Positions 17,624-25,199 of a DNA stretch of 64,000 bases are shown here, one piece after another (position 1 is the stretch's first letter; every line of letters starts with the position of its first letter). The notes under the pieces were generated by a model that did no database searches, was not told the DNA's origin, and saw only the letters and a list, made by a program, of their open reading frames with translations. Position numbers and translations under genes: made by a program. This DNA is from Pseudobutyrivibrio sp. (lineage in GTDB: Bacteria > Bacillota > Clostridia > Lachnospirales > Lachnospiraceae): positions 154,664 through 218,663 of the forward strand of contig JAFYYR010000028.1 in the NCBI GenBank assembly GCA_017557435.1, read 5' to 3'.

Positions 17624-19267
17624 TTAAAGTGCCTCAATATATGCGTCCATGCATGCAAGTCGTGCCAGCACATAAGATTTAAATTCTGATAGCCCAACAC
17701 TTGGGTCATTGTAAGAGCCCGACATGTATTTGGCCTGTGTGCGGGCAAATGCTCCCGAGCCATAAATGTCAGCCTCGTACTCATCAAGCATTGCCATAAC
17801 ATTCTCATCTGACCATGCGTCTGCCCTAAGCTCATGGTAGCGAGCCTTAATCTCCTCATTGATAGTGGCATCACCGATTGCCATAAGGCGATAGACTGTG
17901 CCCCACTCTAGCGGCAAATCGTAATCAGGTCTACTGTACTGACCCTCGGCTGCCTCTGACACATATCTCCAGGTCTGGTCCATGTCCCATGGTGTGAAAA
18001 GGAGCTCGTGGCCCTCAATTCCCTGACCTGAATTTTTAACGGTCACGTACATATTTTTAACATTGCCACCGTATACATTATCAACCGCCTGAGTCAACTT
18101 ATACAGAAGCCACAGGTCGATGGAATTATCCATATCGGAGGTCATCCTGACAACATTTGGGTCAGGAGAATAATTCATATTTATATAAAGCTGAAGCAAA
18201 GTGTTGTAGTCTGCTGCATCTCCATATTTTATAGAATAGCCAGGTAGCACATTGGCTCCGCCGGAACCGTCCGGATACCCCTCGTATGTAAGGTCCAGGT
18301 CATACTCACTCATGGTCCAGTCCTTTTTCTTGAAGGTACTCTCACCCTCGCCAGTGCCTAGCTCCTTGGCATCGATTCTGTAGCAGAGGGCATACAGTCC
18401 ATGATAGTGTCCATTGAAAAACAGCTCGATATATTTGTACTGGGTAGAGTTGTTTACTCGCCACTCATTGTGGTCAGTGCAAGACTCGTACCACAGATTC
18501 ATGGAGAAAACATTTCTCACCTTTTCGTAATCACGATATGATGCAGATAAAACCCAGTCGTCATCCTTGCGAAGTCCTAAGAGATTTTCTTTTCTATTTT
18601 CTCCCTCGAAATCATTTTTATCTGCTAAGAGACTAAAACGATAACCCTTCAGAGGGTAGCCTGCAGTAGACTGGCCGTGACGTCTGATTTTCGCATCTGA
18701 AATAGTAGCACGGCTCACATCATCAAAATCTGCTCGATTGTCAAAAACATAAACTGTGCTTCCTGTATAGGAAATTATGTCAAATGTATCATCAAGCCCC
18801 TGCTCTGCCACAGTGGCCTCATCTATTCCCACATTCATCACTGGAAGTGTGGTGCATACAAGATTTGAAATGCTAAAACTTTCCTTATTATAAATAATAA
18901 GTTCTATTGGCTGATTAGCTGCAACAAGCTCTGGAGAAATCTCCGGCCCATGAAGCGCCACATTTATCCCTTCATCACTTAGGGCCTCTGGACAGAAGGC
19001 TGTATCAGAATTCTCCACTAGAGAATAATAAAAACTGTTAGTGTCGCTGTCGTAAATGAGATTCTGTCCATCAAAGGAAACATTGATAGTCAGAGGCTGC
19101 TCACTTGGCTGACGGCTAGATACAATACTCTGGTACTGCCCATCATCTATGTATAACTCATTAGAATGAATCACTGCAATATCGCTTTTGTGGGTGATTA
19201 AAACCACGGCAGCAATTATCAGTGAAATCCCAATAATTAATATTGAGGTTAATTTTTTCTTAGTCAT
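17624..19267 (-). CDS. CotH-kinase family secreted protein, copy 2
   Basis: A 547-residue protein, clearly homologous to the following gene over its full length. It has an N-terminal anchor (residues 6-24), a beta-rich region, and a CotH domain with RHGQSTAGYPLKGYRFSL, DDWVLSASYRDYEKVRNVFS, KLTQAVDNVYGGNVKNMYVT and FTPWDMDQTW. Both copies keep the DMDQT metal/nucleotide block and the basic residues before it, so both may be active kinases. It is the first gene of the minus-strand pair and shares a 90-bp divergent control region with the VTC gene at 19357. Confidence 0.88.
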   Translation of the reverse strand: MTKKKLTSILIIGISLIIAAVVLITHKSDIAVIHSNELYIDDGQYQSIVSSRQPSEQPLTINVSFDGQNLIYDSDTNSFYYSLVENSDTAFCPEALSDEGINVALHGPEISPELVAANQPIELIIYNKESFSISNLVCTTLPVMNVGIDEATVAEQGLDDTFDIISYTGSTVYVFDNRADFDDVSRATISDAKIRRHGQSTAGYPLKGYRFSLLADKNDFEGENRKENLLGLRKDDDWVLSASYRDYEKVRNVFSMNLWYESCTDHNEWRVNNSTQYKYIELFFNGHYHGLYALCYRIDAKELGTGEGESTFKKKDWTMSEYDLDLTYEGYPDGSGGANVLPGYSIKYGDAADYNTLLQLYINMNYSPDPNVVRMTSDMDNSIDLWLLYKLTQAVDNVYGGNVKNMYVTVKNSGQGIEGHELLFTPWDMDQTWRYVSEAAEGQYSRPDYDLPLEWGTVYRLMAIGDATINEEIKARYHELRADAWSDENVMAMLDEYEADIYGSGAFARTQAKYMSGSYNDPSVGLSEFKSYVLARLACMDAYIEAL

Positions 19268-19356
19268 TTATTTAAATAGATTGCCTTTCAAAATACTTAT
19301 GTATTATTATAGCAATATCGAGTTTTGAAACAATAATAATTAGTGAGGATATAAAA

Positions 19357-20028
19357 TTGGAATATCGCCATGAATTGAAATTTCTGGTGTCCGATTTGAC
19401 TATCGAAAAGCTGAGATACAGGTTGGCGCCATTTATGGACAATGACGAGCATCAACAAGGTGAATTTTACACCATCAGAAGCCTGTACTTCGACGATTAT
19501 TTCGATAGTTGCTTGAACGAAAATCTAGCGGGCACCGATGATCGATTTAAATATAGAATCCGTTATTACAGTGGCAATTTAGACTACATTAATCTTGAGA
19601 AAAAATACAAAAAGCGCGGCATGACTAAAAAAGAGGCTGAGGCCCTTGAGATTAATCAGGTTAAAAGCTATATAACCGGTGACTCAGACGTGACAAAGGG
19701 ACGTCTTACCACAGAGCTTTTTGCAGCCAGTATGAAATCCGGGATGCAGCCAAAATGCATAGTCGAATATGACAGATGTGCATTTGTAGAGCCAGTTGGC
19801 AATGTGCGAATCACATTTGACATGAACTTGCGAGGCAGCACTGAGGTGGAGAGATTCCTGGAATCTGACGTGGAATTTGCCCTTCCAGTTATGGAGCCTG
19901 GCATGCACATCTTAGAGGTTAAATACGACGAGTTTTTACCACGTCATATTTTACAGCTAGTTGATATTAACAGTTTACAGAGACAATCATTTTCAAAATA
20001 CGCAATAGTAAGAGAGGTATTATCATGA
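19357..20028 (+). CDS. VTC-domain polyphosphate polymerase-like protein
   Basis: A protein of 223 residues in the VTC (vacuolar transporter chaperone catalytic) family. Landmarks are YRHELKFLVS at the N-terminus, IRSLYFDDYFDSCLNENL, RFKYRIRYY, LEKKYKKRGMTKK, YDRCAFV, VRITFDMNL and ILEVKYDEFLP. These carry the alternating basic and acidic residues of the triphosphate-tunnel fold. VTC4 makes polyphosphate from ATP. Bacterial versions next to DUF4956 and CotH genes have no settled role. The start is a TTG (19357-19359) with GAGGAT upstream. It overlaps the next gene by four bases (ATGA). Confidence 0.85.
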   Translation: MEYRHELKFLVSDLTIEKLRYRLAPFMDNDEHQQGEFYTIRSLYFDDYFDSCLNENLAGTDDRFKYRIRYYSGNLDYINLEKKYKKRGMTKKEAEALEINQVKSYITGDSDVTKGRLTTELFAASMKSGMQPKCIVEYDRCAFVEPVGNVRITFDMNLRGSTEVERFLESDVEFALPVMEPGMHILEVKYDEFLPRHILQLVDINSLQRQSFSKYAIVREVLS

Positions 20029-20699
20029 GTTTTTCAGATATTATTAAGAAATCAGTTCTTGAAAGTTTTTCTTCTGCTGATATGTCAGCAAAATATGTTT
20101 CAGTTGTTTTAATCGAGACATTCCTAATTGCACTTTACATTTTCATGGTGTATCGCTTCATCACAAGAAGCAGCTTCTACAATAAGAACTACGCCATCTC
20201 AATGGCAATCATTTCAGAGATCACAGCAGGAATCATCCTTGCAATGCAGTCAAATCTTGTTATTTCACTTGGTATGGTCGGTGCTCTTTCAATCGTAAGA
20301 TTTAGAACTGCCATCAAAGAGCCAATGGATTTGCTATTCCTATTTTGGTCAATAGGCACTGGTATCATATGCGGCGCAGGCCTCTTCTCACTTGGCGTTT
20401 TAATTGCAGTATTTGTCACAATCGGAATCGTGCTTTTAAACCTTGTTCCAGCTTTCTCAGCACCACAGCTTTTGATTTTAAAGATAAATGATTCTGCTGC
20501 AGAAAAGCAGGCATTGGATGTTGTTAAGAAAAATGCATCTAGCTTCAAGGTAGACTCAAAGTCAGCTACAAGCTCAGCTGTAACCCTCATCATAGAGGTT
20601 AAGACAAAGTCTGGCAGCGACATGGTTAATGAACTTGTAAGCCTTGGCAATGTAATATCTGCAACTCTCATGGAACATGAGGGCGAGGTTAAGAACTAG
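20025..20699 (+). CDS. DUF4956 membrane protein
   Basis: A 224-residue protein with membrane segments near residues 22-42, 52-75, 80-92, 100-118 and 120-140, then a soluble C-terminal domain. SLGMVGALSIVRFRTAIKEP is the hallmark block of DUF4956 (about 80-100). The ATG overlaps the VTC stop, so translation is coupled. DUF4956 and VTC proteins are commonly adjacent. I infer that they form a membrane complex handling phosphate polymers, perhaps supplying or responding to the CotH kinases encoded divergently. Confidence 0.88.
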   Translation: MSFSDIIKKSVLESFSSADMSAKYVSVVLIETFLIALYIFMVYRFITRSSFYNKNYAISMAIISEITAGIILAMQSNLVISLGMVGALSIVRFRTAIKEPMDLLFLFWSIGTGIICGAGLFSLGVLIAVFVTIGIVLLNLVPAFSAPQLLILKINDSAAEKQALDVVKKNASSFKVDSKSATSSAVTLIIEVKTKSGSDMVNELVSLGNVISATLMEHEGEVKN

Positions 20700-20790
20700 C
20701 CTAGTCACATAGTCCTAGCCAATTATCAATAATTTGGTTCCAGAATTTGATTCGCGATTTTTCTCCATGTAAAGTCGTCTTGATTACATC

Positions 20791-20953
20791 ACTTACGTGT
20801 ACTACTTGTTATTTGATTCTTTTTACACGTAGTTTTTACTGATGCATCTGGTGCCTACTACGTGTGTAATCTATCTTTTTAGCTCTTTACACGTAGTTTT
20901 TACTGCAAAATTGGTTCATGGTTGCATCTTACTTGCTTACACCTACGTGTAAG
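20791..20953. repeat. Cluster of TACACGTA-like motifs in 3' region
   Basis: The 537-bp gap after DUF4956 holds repeated ACGT-centred motifs: ACTTACGTGTAC (20791), TTACACGTAGTTTTTACT twice (20823 and 20887), ACTACGTGTGTAAT (20857) and GCTTACACCTACGTGTAAGC (20934-20953). The last is a perfect 8-bp stem with a 4-base loop. The two 18-bp copies are 64 bases apart. The final hairpin is followed by AGTAGATTTTT and may terminate the DUF4956 transcript. No gene is seen here. Confidence 0.6.
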
Positions 20954-21029
20954 CAGTAGATTTTTAACTGTGTCTCACGTAATGTGCTGAAATTCATCGC
21001 AAAATAATACGTGCAATATTTCAAAAAAA

Positions 21030-21054
21030 GCCCTGTGCACACGTAGCACAGGGC
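21030..21054. terminator. Intrinsic terminator, probably bidirectional
   Basis: GCCCTGTGC, a loop ACACGTA and GCACAGGGC, with an A-run on the left and ATTTCT on the right. It lies between convergent units (DUF4956 gene and lipoprotein relic). Confidence 0.8.
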
Positions 21055-21073
21055 ATTTCTATATTACTCATTA

Positions 21074-21226
21074 CTACCATTTCTCGGCATCACCAAAATA
21101 CACAACATCAGCATTCTCTCCGTTAAATGTTTTAGTATTAAACATGGCGATGGTACCGCTAAACTCAGAGCCTCCTCCTATTGCGTTTCCATCTTTATCC
21201 AAAACCATGCCAGTGGTCTGTATCCA
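21074..21226 (-). pseudogene. C-terminal relic of a lipoprotein of the 21-26 kb family
   Basis: On the minus strand a frame of 51 codons, without a start, encodes TTGMVLDKDGNAIGGG followed by TFNGENADVVYFGDAEKW and a stop. It matches the C-terminus of the lipoproteins at 21238, 24063 and 25200 (for example GYGYVLDKDGKIIGGD and GENADTVFF). It directly follows the stop codon of the 21238 gene, so it is the tail of a deleted neighbouring copy. Confidence 0.8.
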
Positions 21227-21281
21227 TCTATTAATTATCAGCGGTTGTATATATTTTTAAAGAAAACTGTATCTGCATTTT
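21212..21281 (-). repeat. 70-bp direct repeat, copy 1
   Basis: Matches 22070-22139 at 68 of 70 bases. It spans the last codons of the lipoprotein gene at 21238, its stop codon, and sequence beyond. Confidence 0.85.
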
Positions 21282-22038
21282 CTCCATCATAGCTCTTCGC
21301 CCACAATTGAACGCTTTTCCCCCAGTTTTCCTCCTCATCACCGCCAATTATTTTACCGTCTTTATCTAAAACATATCCATAACCATGCGGACAAACATCC
21401 GGATTGAAATCATAATCTGAAGAATATTCAACCTCTATGCAATAATATCCACTATCTTGTTTCAACTCAGTACTTATTTCATATGGTACATATTCTTTAT
21501 CTGATGGCTCTACAGTAAAATTATTCCATCTAATATTTCCTGATGGCTCATCGTTTTCACAATCATATTTTACGGCAATTGTATTATTAGGTCCTAATTC
21601 GATATCCGATTCCAATATATCCACAGCCACTTCGCCAGCTGCATCTTCTGCAAATCCTTCGCAAGAAAATTTTACAGGTGCATCTGTAACATTTGTATAA
21701 GCCACAACTAAAATGTTATTAAGGCTATCCTGTTTATCATAAAACTTGGTTTCAGAAATAACTATTCCATTATTATCTGGTGCAGAGTAAACTACATCCC
21801 AATTTACTTTTTTATAATTGGTATTTAAGGCATCTAGTTTCGATTTAGTCTCATCAGATAGAGGATTTTCTGCTGCAGTTTTTTCTCCAAATGCTGCGGC
21901 CTCCTCGGAATCCCCTTCCTGCTTAACCTCTCCTATCTCCACTGAGCTATCATTTGCTCCGTCAGTCTTTGAATTACCGCAACCTACTAAGATTGTTGCT
22001 GCTATCGCAAGGCACAAATACTTCTTTTTGCTACTCAT
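21238..22038 (-). CDS. Lipoprotein, family A (266 residues)
   Basis: The lipobox is ILVGCG, with Cys at about residue 20, so the mature protein should be lipid-anchored on the outer face of the membrane. A short acidic linker follows, then a conserved domain: KLDALNTNYKKVNWDVVY, an ISETKFYD-type strand, a VVAYTN block, FSCEGFAEDAAGEV, PSGNIRWNNFTVEPS and a C-terminal GYGYVLDKDGKIIGGD with GENADTVFF. The same domain occurs in the lipoproteins at 24063 and 25200. The function is unknown. It is part of a lipoprotein array upstream of T4SS-like genes. The ribosome binding site is AAAGGAG. Confidence 0.8.
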   Translation of the reverse strand: MSSKKKYLCLAIAATILVGCGNSKTDGANDSSVEIGEVKQEGDSEEAAAFGEKTAAENPLSDETKSKLDALNTNYKKVNWDVVYSAPDNNGIVISETKFYDKQDSLNNILVVAYTNVTDAPVKFSCEGFAEDAAGEVAVDILESDIELGPNNTIAVKYDCENDEPSGNIRWNNFTVEPSDKEYVPYEISTELKQDSGYYCIEVEYSSDYDFNPDVCPHGYGYVLDKDGKIIGGDEEENWGKSVQLWAKSYDGENADTVFFKNIYNR

Positions 22039-22069
22039 TATTTCGCTCCTTTATAAATAATTATTTAAT

Positions 22070-22139
22070 AGTGGTCTGTATCCATCTATTAATTTTCAGC
22101 GGTTGTATATATTTTTAAAGAAAACTATATCTGCATTTT
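22070..22139 (-). repeat. 70-bp direct repeat, copy 2 (orphan lipoprotein tail)
   Basis: Repeat of 21212-21281 at an offset of 858 bases. Here it encodes the orphan tail NADIVFFKNIYNR plus stop, directly abutting the stop codon of the 22138 gene. It is a scar of recombination inside an ancestral tandem array. Confidence 0.85.
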
Positions 22140-23049
22140 ATGCGTATAGAATCCAAATTCTTGTAATCTTGCCGTTTTCAACAGAAAAGTCAACGCTTGG
22201 ACATCCTGGAATTGGATTATTTATAGCATCCTGCAATATTTCTATCATCTCGTCGGCATTTGAATTAGCCTGAAACTCGCTGTCTACACCTATAATTCCA
22301 TACTCTATTTCATCTGCATTACCAGATATTGTAAAGTTAGGAATAATCGGTATTCCACGGCGGTTGACCGGTAAACCTTCAATTAGTCCTTCATAATCAT
22401 ACACAGTTTCAAATGTCACAGAAATCACTCCATTTTCATTAGAAGCAGACAGAATTTGATCTGTAGATGAAGAGTAGATACTATCAGGTAACTGAGAAAC
22501 CTCTAACCCTGAAAATGCAGCTAATTGCTCCTGATATTTTGCCTCGTGGACATCAATAATTGCGCCTACAACTCCTGTAATATCTACGCCTTCCTTGCCT
22601 GCATTTGTAGTTGCCATTGTATAAATCCAATCAGTATCGTCGAACATCCAAGAAGCTAAATCTACAGTTTTATCATCTGTATGCCCTCTATTAATGCCAA
22701 CTACATATTCTCCAAATTTTTTGTCATAATTATAATCCCAATCACAGTCAATGCCTAAAATACTACGATCTGGGCGTTCACCTTCCATCATTCTCAGCAC
22801 ATAATCTACACCTGATTCTGTAAATTCAACTTGGCCTATGTGATTTTTTGTATCCACTGTATACTTAACATTCTCAATGCCCTCTGGAGCATCAAATTCC
22901 ATTCCAAGTTTCTTGGCATACTCATCTGCTAATGAACTTATAATTTCAGGAGTCTGCTTTTCAGCCTCATCATCTGTCTTGCTCCCGCAAGCGGTACCAG
23001 TCATCATTATTCCCGCTATGACCAGTGCCAGTAATCTATTTTTTCTCAT
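22138..23049 (-). CDS. Lipoprotein, unrelated to family A (303 residues)
   Basis: The signal peptide ends in a lipobox near MTGTACGS (Cys about residue 21). The mature part has alternating strands and helices, with DYVLRMMEGERPDRSIL and a C-terminal NGKITRIWILYA that looks like the edge strand of a beta-rich fold. No family was recognised. The stop codon touches the duplicated tail of a family A lipoprotein, so the gene's end may have been reshaped by recombination. The spacing to the next lipoprotein upstream is 32 bases, so they may be cotranscribed. Confidence 0.75.
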   Translation of the reverse strand: MRKNRLLALVIAGIMMTGTACGSKTDDEAEKQTPEIISSLADEYAKKLGMEFDAPEGIENVKYTVDTKNHIGQVEFTESGVDYVLRMMEGERPDRSILGIDCDWDYNYDKKFGEYVVGINRGHTDDKTVDLASWMFDDTDWIYTMATTNAGKEGVDITGVVGAIIDVHEAKYQEQLAAFSGLEVSQLPDSIYSSSTDQILSASNENGVISVTFETVYDYEGLIEGLPVNRRGIPIIPNFTISGNADEIEYGIIGVDSEFQANSNADEMIEILQDAINNPIPGCPSVDFSVENGKITRIWILYA

Positions 23050-23081
23050 GATTAATTCTCCATATCATTTATGCTATCCAA

Positions 23082-23747
23082 CTATTCTACCGGTTCAATT
23101 ACAATCTCTTCACCATCTTCAAGTCTAAATGGTTTTCTCAAACTCTCCTTCAGTTCATCTAGACTGCTGTAACCAAAGTACTTCAGTCCATCCGCTTCTG
23201 TAATTCCACCGTAGTCGTGACATGTTACATCAGACACCTCACTTTTTATAGGATAAACGTTATACCAAAATAAAATTGCATAGGTTGTTACCTCTGTATG
23301 CTGGCTATAATGTAATTCGTATATAAATCCAACTATATTTTTGTTGTTTTCAAAATGACAAGGAGCCACTGTCCTGCCCACTAATTTGTATGAATCGAAG
23401 TTAAGATGTTTATCCCAGTTGTCGTCATCGTACATAAATTTACTATAGGACGGATTTGTGCATGGACAGTCTTTTGCTTGTATATATTCAACTGTCTTTT
23501 CTGACACAAATGTCATATTTGCCAGATAGTCTGCATCTATCTGATCGAAGGAGGTTACACATTCTACATCCAAAGGCTTACCAGAGCCTTGTGTTTTGGA
23601 ATCCTTCTCTTTTACAGATAAATCCTTTTCGGCTACTGTTTCTTGTTCAGCAACCTCTTCTTCTTTTACCTTATTGTCTCCACAGGCCATAAAAACCGAT
23701 GACAGGCATAGACACAAGGCCAAAAATTTCATTGATTTCTTTTTCAT
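23082..23747 (-). CDS. Lipoprotein (221 residues)
   Basis: The signal peptide has lipobox SSVFMACGD (Cys about residue 22). A Lys/Glu-rich linker follows (about residues 25-55), then a soluble domain with a CXC pair in AKDCPCTNPSY, RTVAPCHFENNKN and CHDYGG. The several cysteines could form disulphides outside the cell. No family was recognised. It starts the sub-array that continues into the 22138 gene. The upstream region carries the TGGAAAAAA promoter-like motif shared with T4SS genes, separated from the start by a relic of another lipoprotein. Confidence 0.72.
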   Translation of the reverse strand: MKKKSMKFLALCLCLSSVFMACGDNKVKEEEVAEQETVAEKDLSVKEKDSKTQGSGKPLDVECVTSFDQIDADYLANMTFVSEKTVEYIQAKDCPCTNPSYSKFMYDDDNWDKHLNFDSYKLVGRTVAPCHFENNKNIVGFIYELHYSQHTEVTTYAILFWYNVYPIKSEVSDVTCHDYGGITEADGLKYFGYSSLDELKESLRKPFRLEDGEEIVIEPVE

Positions 23748-23769
23748 TAAATATTCTCACCTTTTCCTT

Positions 23770-23859
23770 TCTGCATTTATTTATTGGTGTTTGAAACCTC
23801 TGCTGCACTTTTTTTATTGATAGACCAAACAAATCCTTAAATTCTACTGTATTTAACAT
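23770..23859 (-). pseudogene. Short relic of the 40.8/42.0-kb lipoprotein C-terminus
   Basis: The minus-strand frame starts MLNTVEFKDLFGLSIKKVQQ. Its NTVEFKDLFGLS segment matches the last residues of the lipoproteins at 40812 (TIYDLFGLTVEEY) and 41955 (NTINDLFGLT). It has an ATG and a passable ribosome binding site, but runs into the next lipoprotein's signal-peptide region out of frame. I treat it as a remnant, not a gene. Confidence 0.5.
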
Positions 23860-23879
23860 AAAATATCCCTCTTATCCAC

Positions 23880-23919
23880 AATAATAATTTAAAAAACAAA
23901 ATCGTTTTTTTCCATTTTC
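23880..23919 (-). promoter_or_regulatory. Shared upstream motif, copy 1
   Basis: On the minus strand AAAATGGAAAAAA, 15-17 bases, then AAATTATTATTGTGG. The same arrangement occurs at 29757-29792, 29848-29885 and 40077-40119, each upstream of a transcription unit start. Confidence 0.5.
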
Positions 23920-23939
23920 TGTAAAAATTTTTAAATGGT

Positions 23940-23960
23940 CCTAGGGGACGGGGTTTGTGG
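23940..23960. repeat. CCTAGGGGACGGGGTTTGT repeat, copy 1
   Basis: Nearly identical to 25016-25037. Both lie between a terminator and the next gene's promoter in the lipoprotein array. It resembles the AACCGTCCCC-type intergenic repeats of Clostridia (resemblance only). Confidence 0.55.
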
Positions 23961-23987
23961 ATCATTATTCTTTTCCATATAAAAAAT

Positions 23988-24013
23988 GCCTGACTGCACA
24001 TTTGCAGCCAGGC
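23988..24013 (-). terminator. Intrinsic terminator of lipoprotein gene at 24063
   Basis: On the minus strand GCCTGGCTGCAAATGTGCAGTCAGGC folds to a hairpin (GCCTGGCTGCA/TGCAGTCAGGC), followed by ATTTTTTATATGG. Confidence 0.85.
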
Positions 24014-24062
24014 TTAACTTTTACATGTTTTATCTATGTACTATATTATTTTCAATATACTT

Positions 24063-24893
24063 TTAGAAATGGGCCTTAAATAAATTTACAAAATATGCTA
24101 CATCTGCGTTTTCTCCACCAAATGATTCTACTCCATAAAACTCCACTTTATCTCCCGATGATTCAATCGCACCAGCAAGGATATTGCCATCCTTATCCAA
24201 AACATATCCATATCCATTAGTACCAACATGACTCATATTTACATCTGCAGTAATAGTTGCTTGAATATAGTACTCACCACTAGGATTTTTCCCTAACTCG
24301 CTAGTCATTTCCCAAGGAACATATTCTTCAGTCCCTGCTTCTACGTTAAAGCTATTCCATTTGATTTCTCCTGAAGGTTCTGCATTATCAAATTCTAAGT
24401 TTCTAACAATTGTACACTGAGGGCCTAACTCTACATCCGATTCTAGAAGATCCTGAACGACATCACCTTCTGTGTTTTCCGCAAATCCCTCAAAAGACAA
24501 CTTAACACCTTCATCAGTTAAATTAGTAAAAGCAACTACCAAATAATTGCGATTATCATCAAAATATGATGTTTCAGATACAATAACACCTTCATTATTG
24601 GATGGCGCATATGCAATCTGCCAGTTTACTTTGGAATAGTCTGTTGATAATGCCTCTAACTTTCCTTGCATTTCTGAAGAGATAGGATACTCTGCTGCAA
24701 CTCCTGCTCCAAAAGCCACCGTTTCATCAGCTTCAGGTACATTATCATCTCCTTCTGGTTCATCATCTAAAATTCCTTCCTCGAAAGAATCATTTCCACC
24801 ATTAGAAGATCCACCCTTGTCTCCACAGGCTGCAAAAGATACTACTGTACCTATAATAGCCATTGATAACCATATTAATTTCATCTTTTTCAT
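24063..24893 (-). CDS. Lipoprotein, family A (276 residues)
   Basis: The lipobox is VSFAACGD (Cys about 22). The first 75 or so residues are almost identical to the lipoprotein at 25200 (shared CGDKGGSS, FEEGILDDEPEGDDNVPEAD, FGAGVAAEYPISS). The domain after that diverges much more, though it keeps VNWQIAYAP, FEGFAENTEGDV, PSGEIKWNSF and GYGYVLDKDGNIL. The start is placed at the ATG of MKKMKLIWLS (24891-24893), since AAGGAGAATAG sits just upstream. It has its own promoter with a homopolymeric G8 spacer and its own terminator. The function is unknown. Confidence 0.82.
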   Translation of the reverse strand: MKKMKLIWLSMAIIGTVVSFAACGDKGGSSNGGNDSFEEGILDDEPEGDDNVPEADETVAFGAGVAAEYPISSEMQGKLEALSTDYSKVNWQIAYAPSNNEGVIVSETSYFDDNRNYLVVAFTNLTDEGVKLSFEGFAENTEGDVVQDLLESDVELGPQCTIVRNLEFDNAEPSGEIKWNSFNVEAGTEEYVPWEMTSELGKNPSGEYYIQATITADVNMSHVGTNGYGYVLDKDGNILAGAIESSGDKVEFYGVESFGGENADVAYFVNLFKAHF

Positions 24894-24950
24894 TTTTCTA
24901 TTCTCCTTTTGTGTAGTACAAATTAACAATCATCACAAACAGATAAAGTA

Positions 24951-24981
24951 ATTATACACTACCCCCCCCGTTAAGTTTCAA
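24951..24981 (-). promoter_or_regulatory. Promoter with G8 tract in the spacer
   Basis: On the minus strand TTGAAA (24976-24981) and TATAAT (24951-24956) are 19 bases apart. The spacer holds eight consecutive G (24962-24969). Slippage in the tract would change the spacing toward the optimal 17. It lies about 58 bases upstream of the lipoprotein start. Confidence 0.6.
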
Positions 24982-25015
24982 CTACTTTTCCCAATAAAAC
25001 TGCACATATAATGGG

Positions 25016-25037
25016 CCTAGGGGGACGGGGTTTGTAG
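25016..25037. repeat. CCTAGGGGGACGGGGTTTGT repeat, copy 2
   Basis: Second copy of the 23940 repeat with one extra G. It lies just upstream of the G8 promoter. Confidence 0.55.
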
Positions 25038-25071
25038 TCCATAAAATATATATCTTATTCTTTACTATGTA

Positions 25072-25105
25072 AAAAAGTGTCACGGCGTAAGCCGCGACAC
25101 TTTTT
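25072..25105. terminator. Intrinsic terminator of lipoprotein gene at 25200
   Basis: AAAAAGTGTCACGGC pairs with GCCGCGACACTTTTT around GTAA. Symmetric A/T runs make it potentially bidirectional. It lies about 95 bases after the gene. Confidence 0.85.
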
Positions 25106-25199
25106 CTCCATTATGTATCTAACTGATAGTAATACTCTCCTAATAGTTTTTTAAGAAAGTATATCGCATATGTAAATAGTCTTATATTTATAGAATTTT

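Noticed and set aside
20189-20671. Minus-strand 160-codon open frame
   Set aside because: Antisense of the DUF4956 gene, no own signals.
23671-23859. Separate 62-codon gene
   Set aside because: It has a start and a weak ribosome binding site, but it overlaps the next lipoprotein's signal peptide and its first part matches the tail of another lipoprotein family; treated as a relic.
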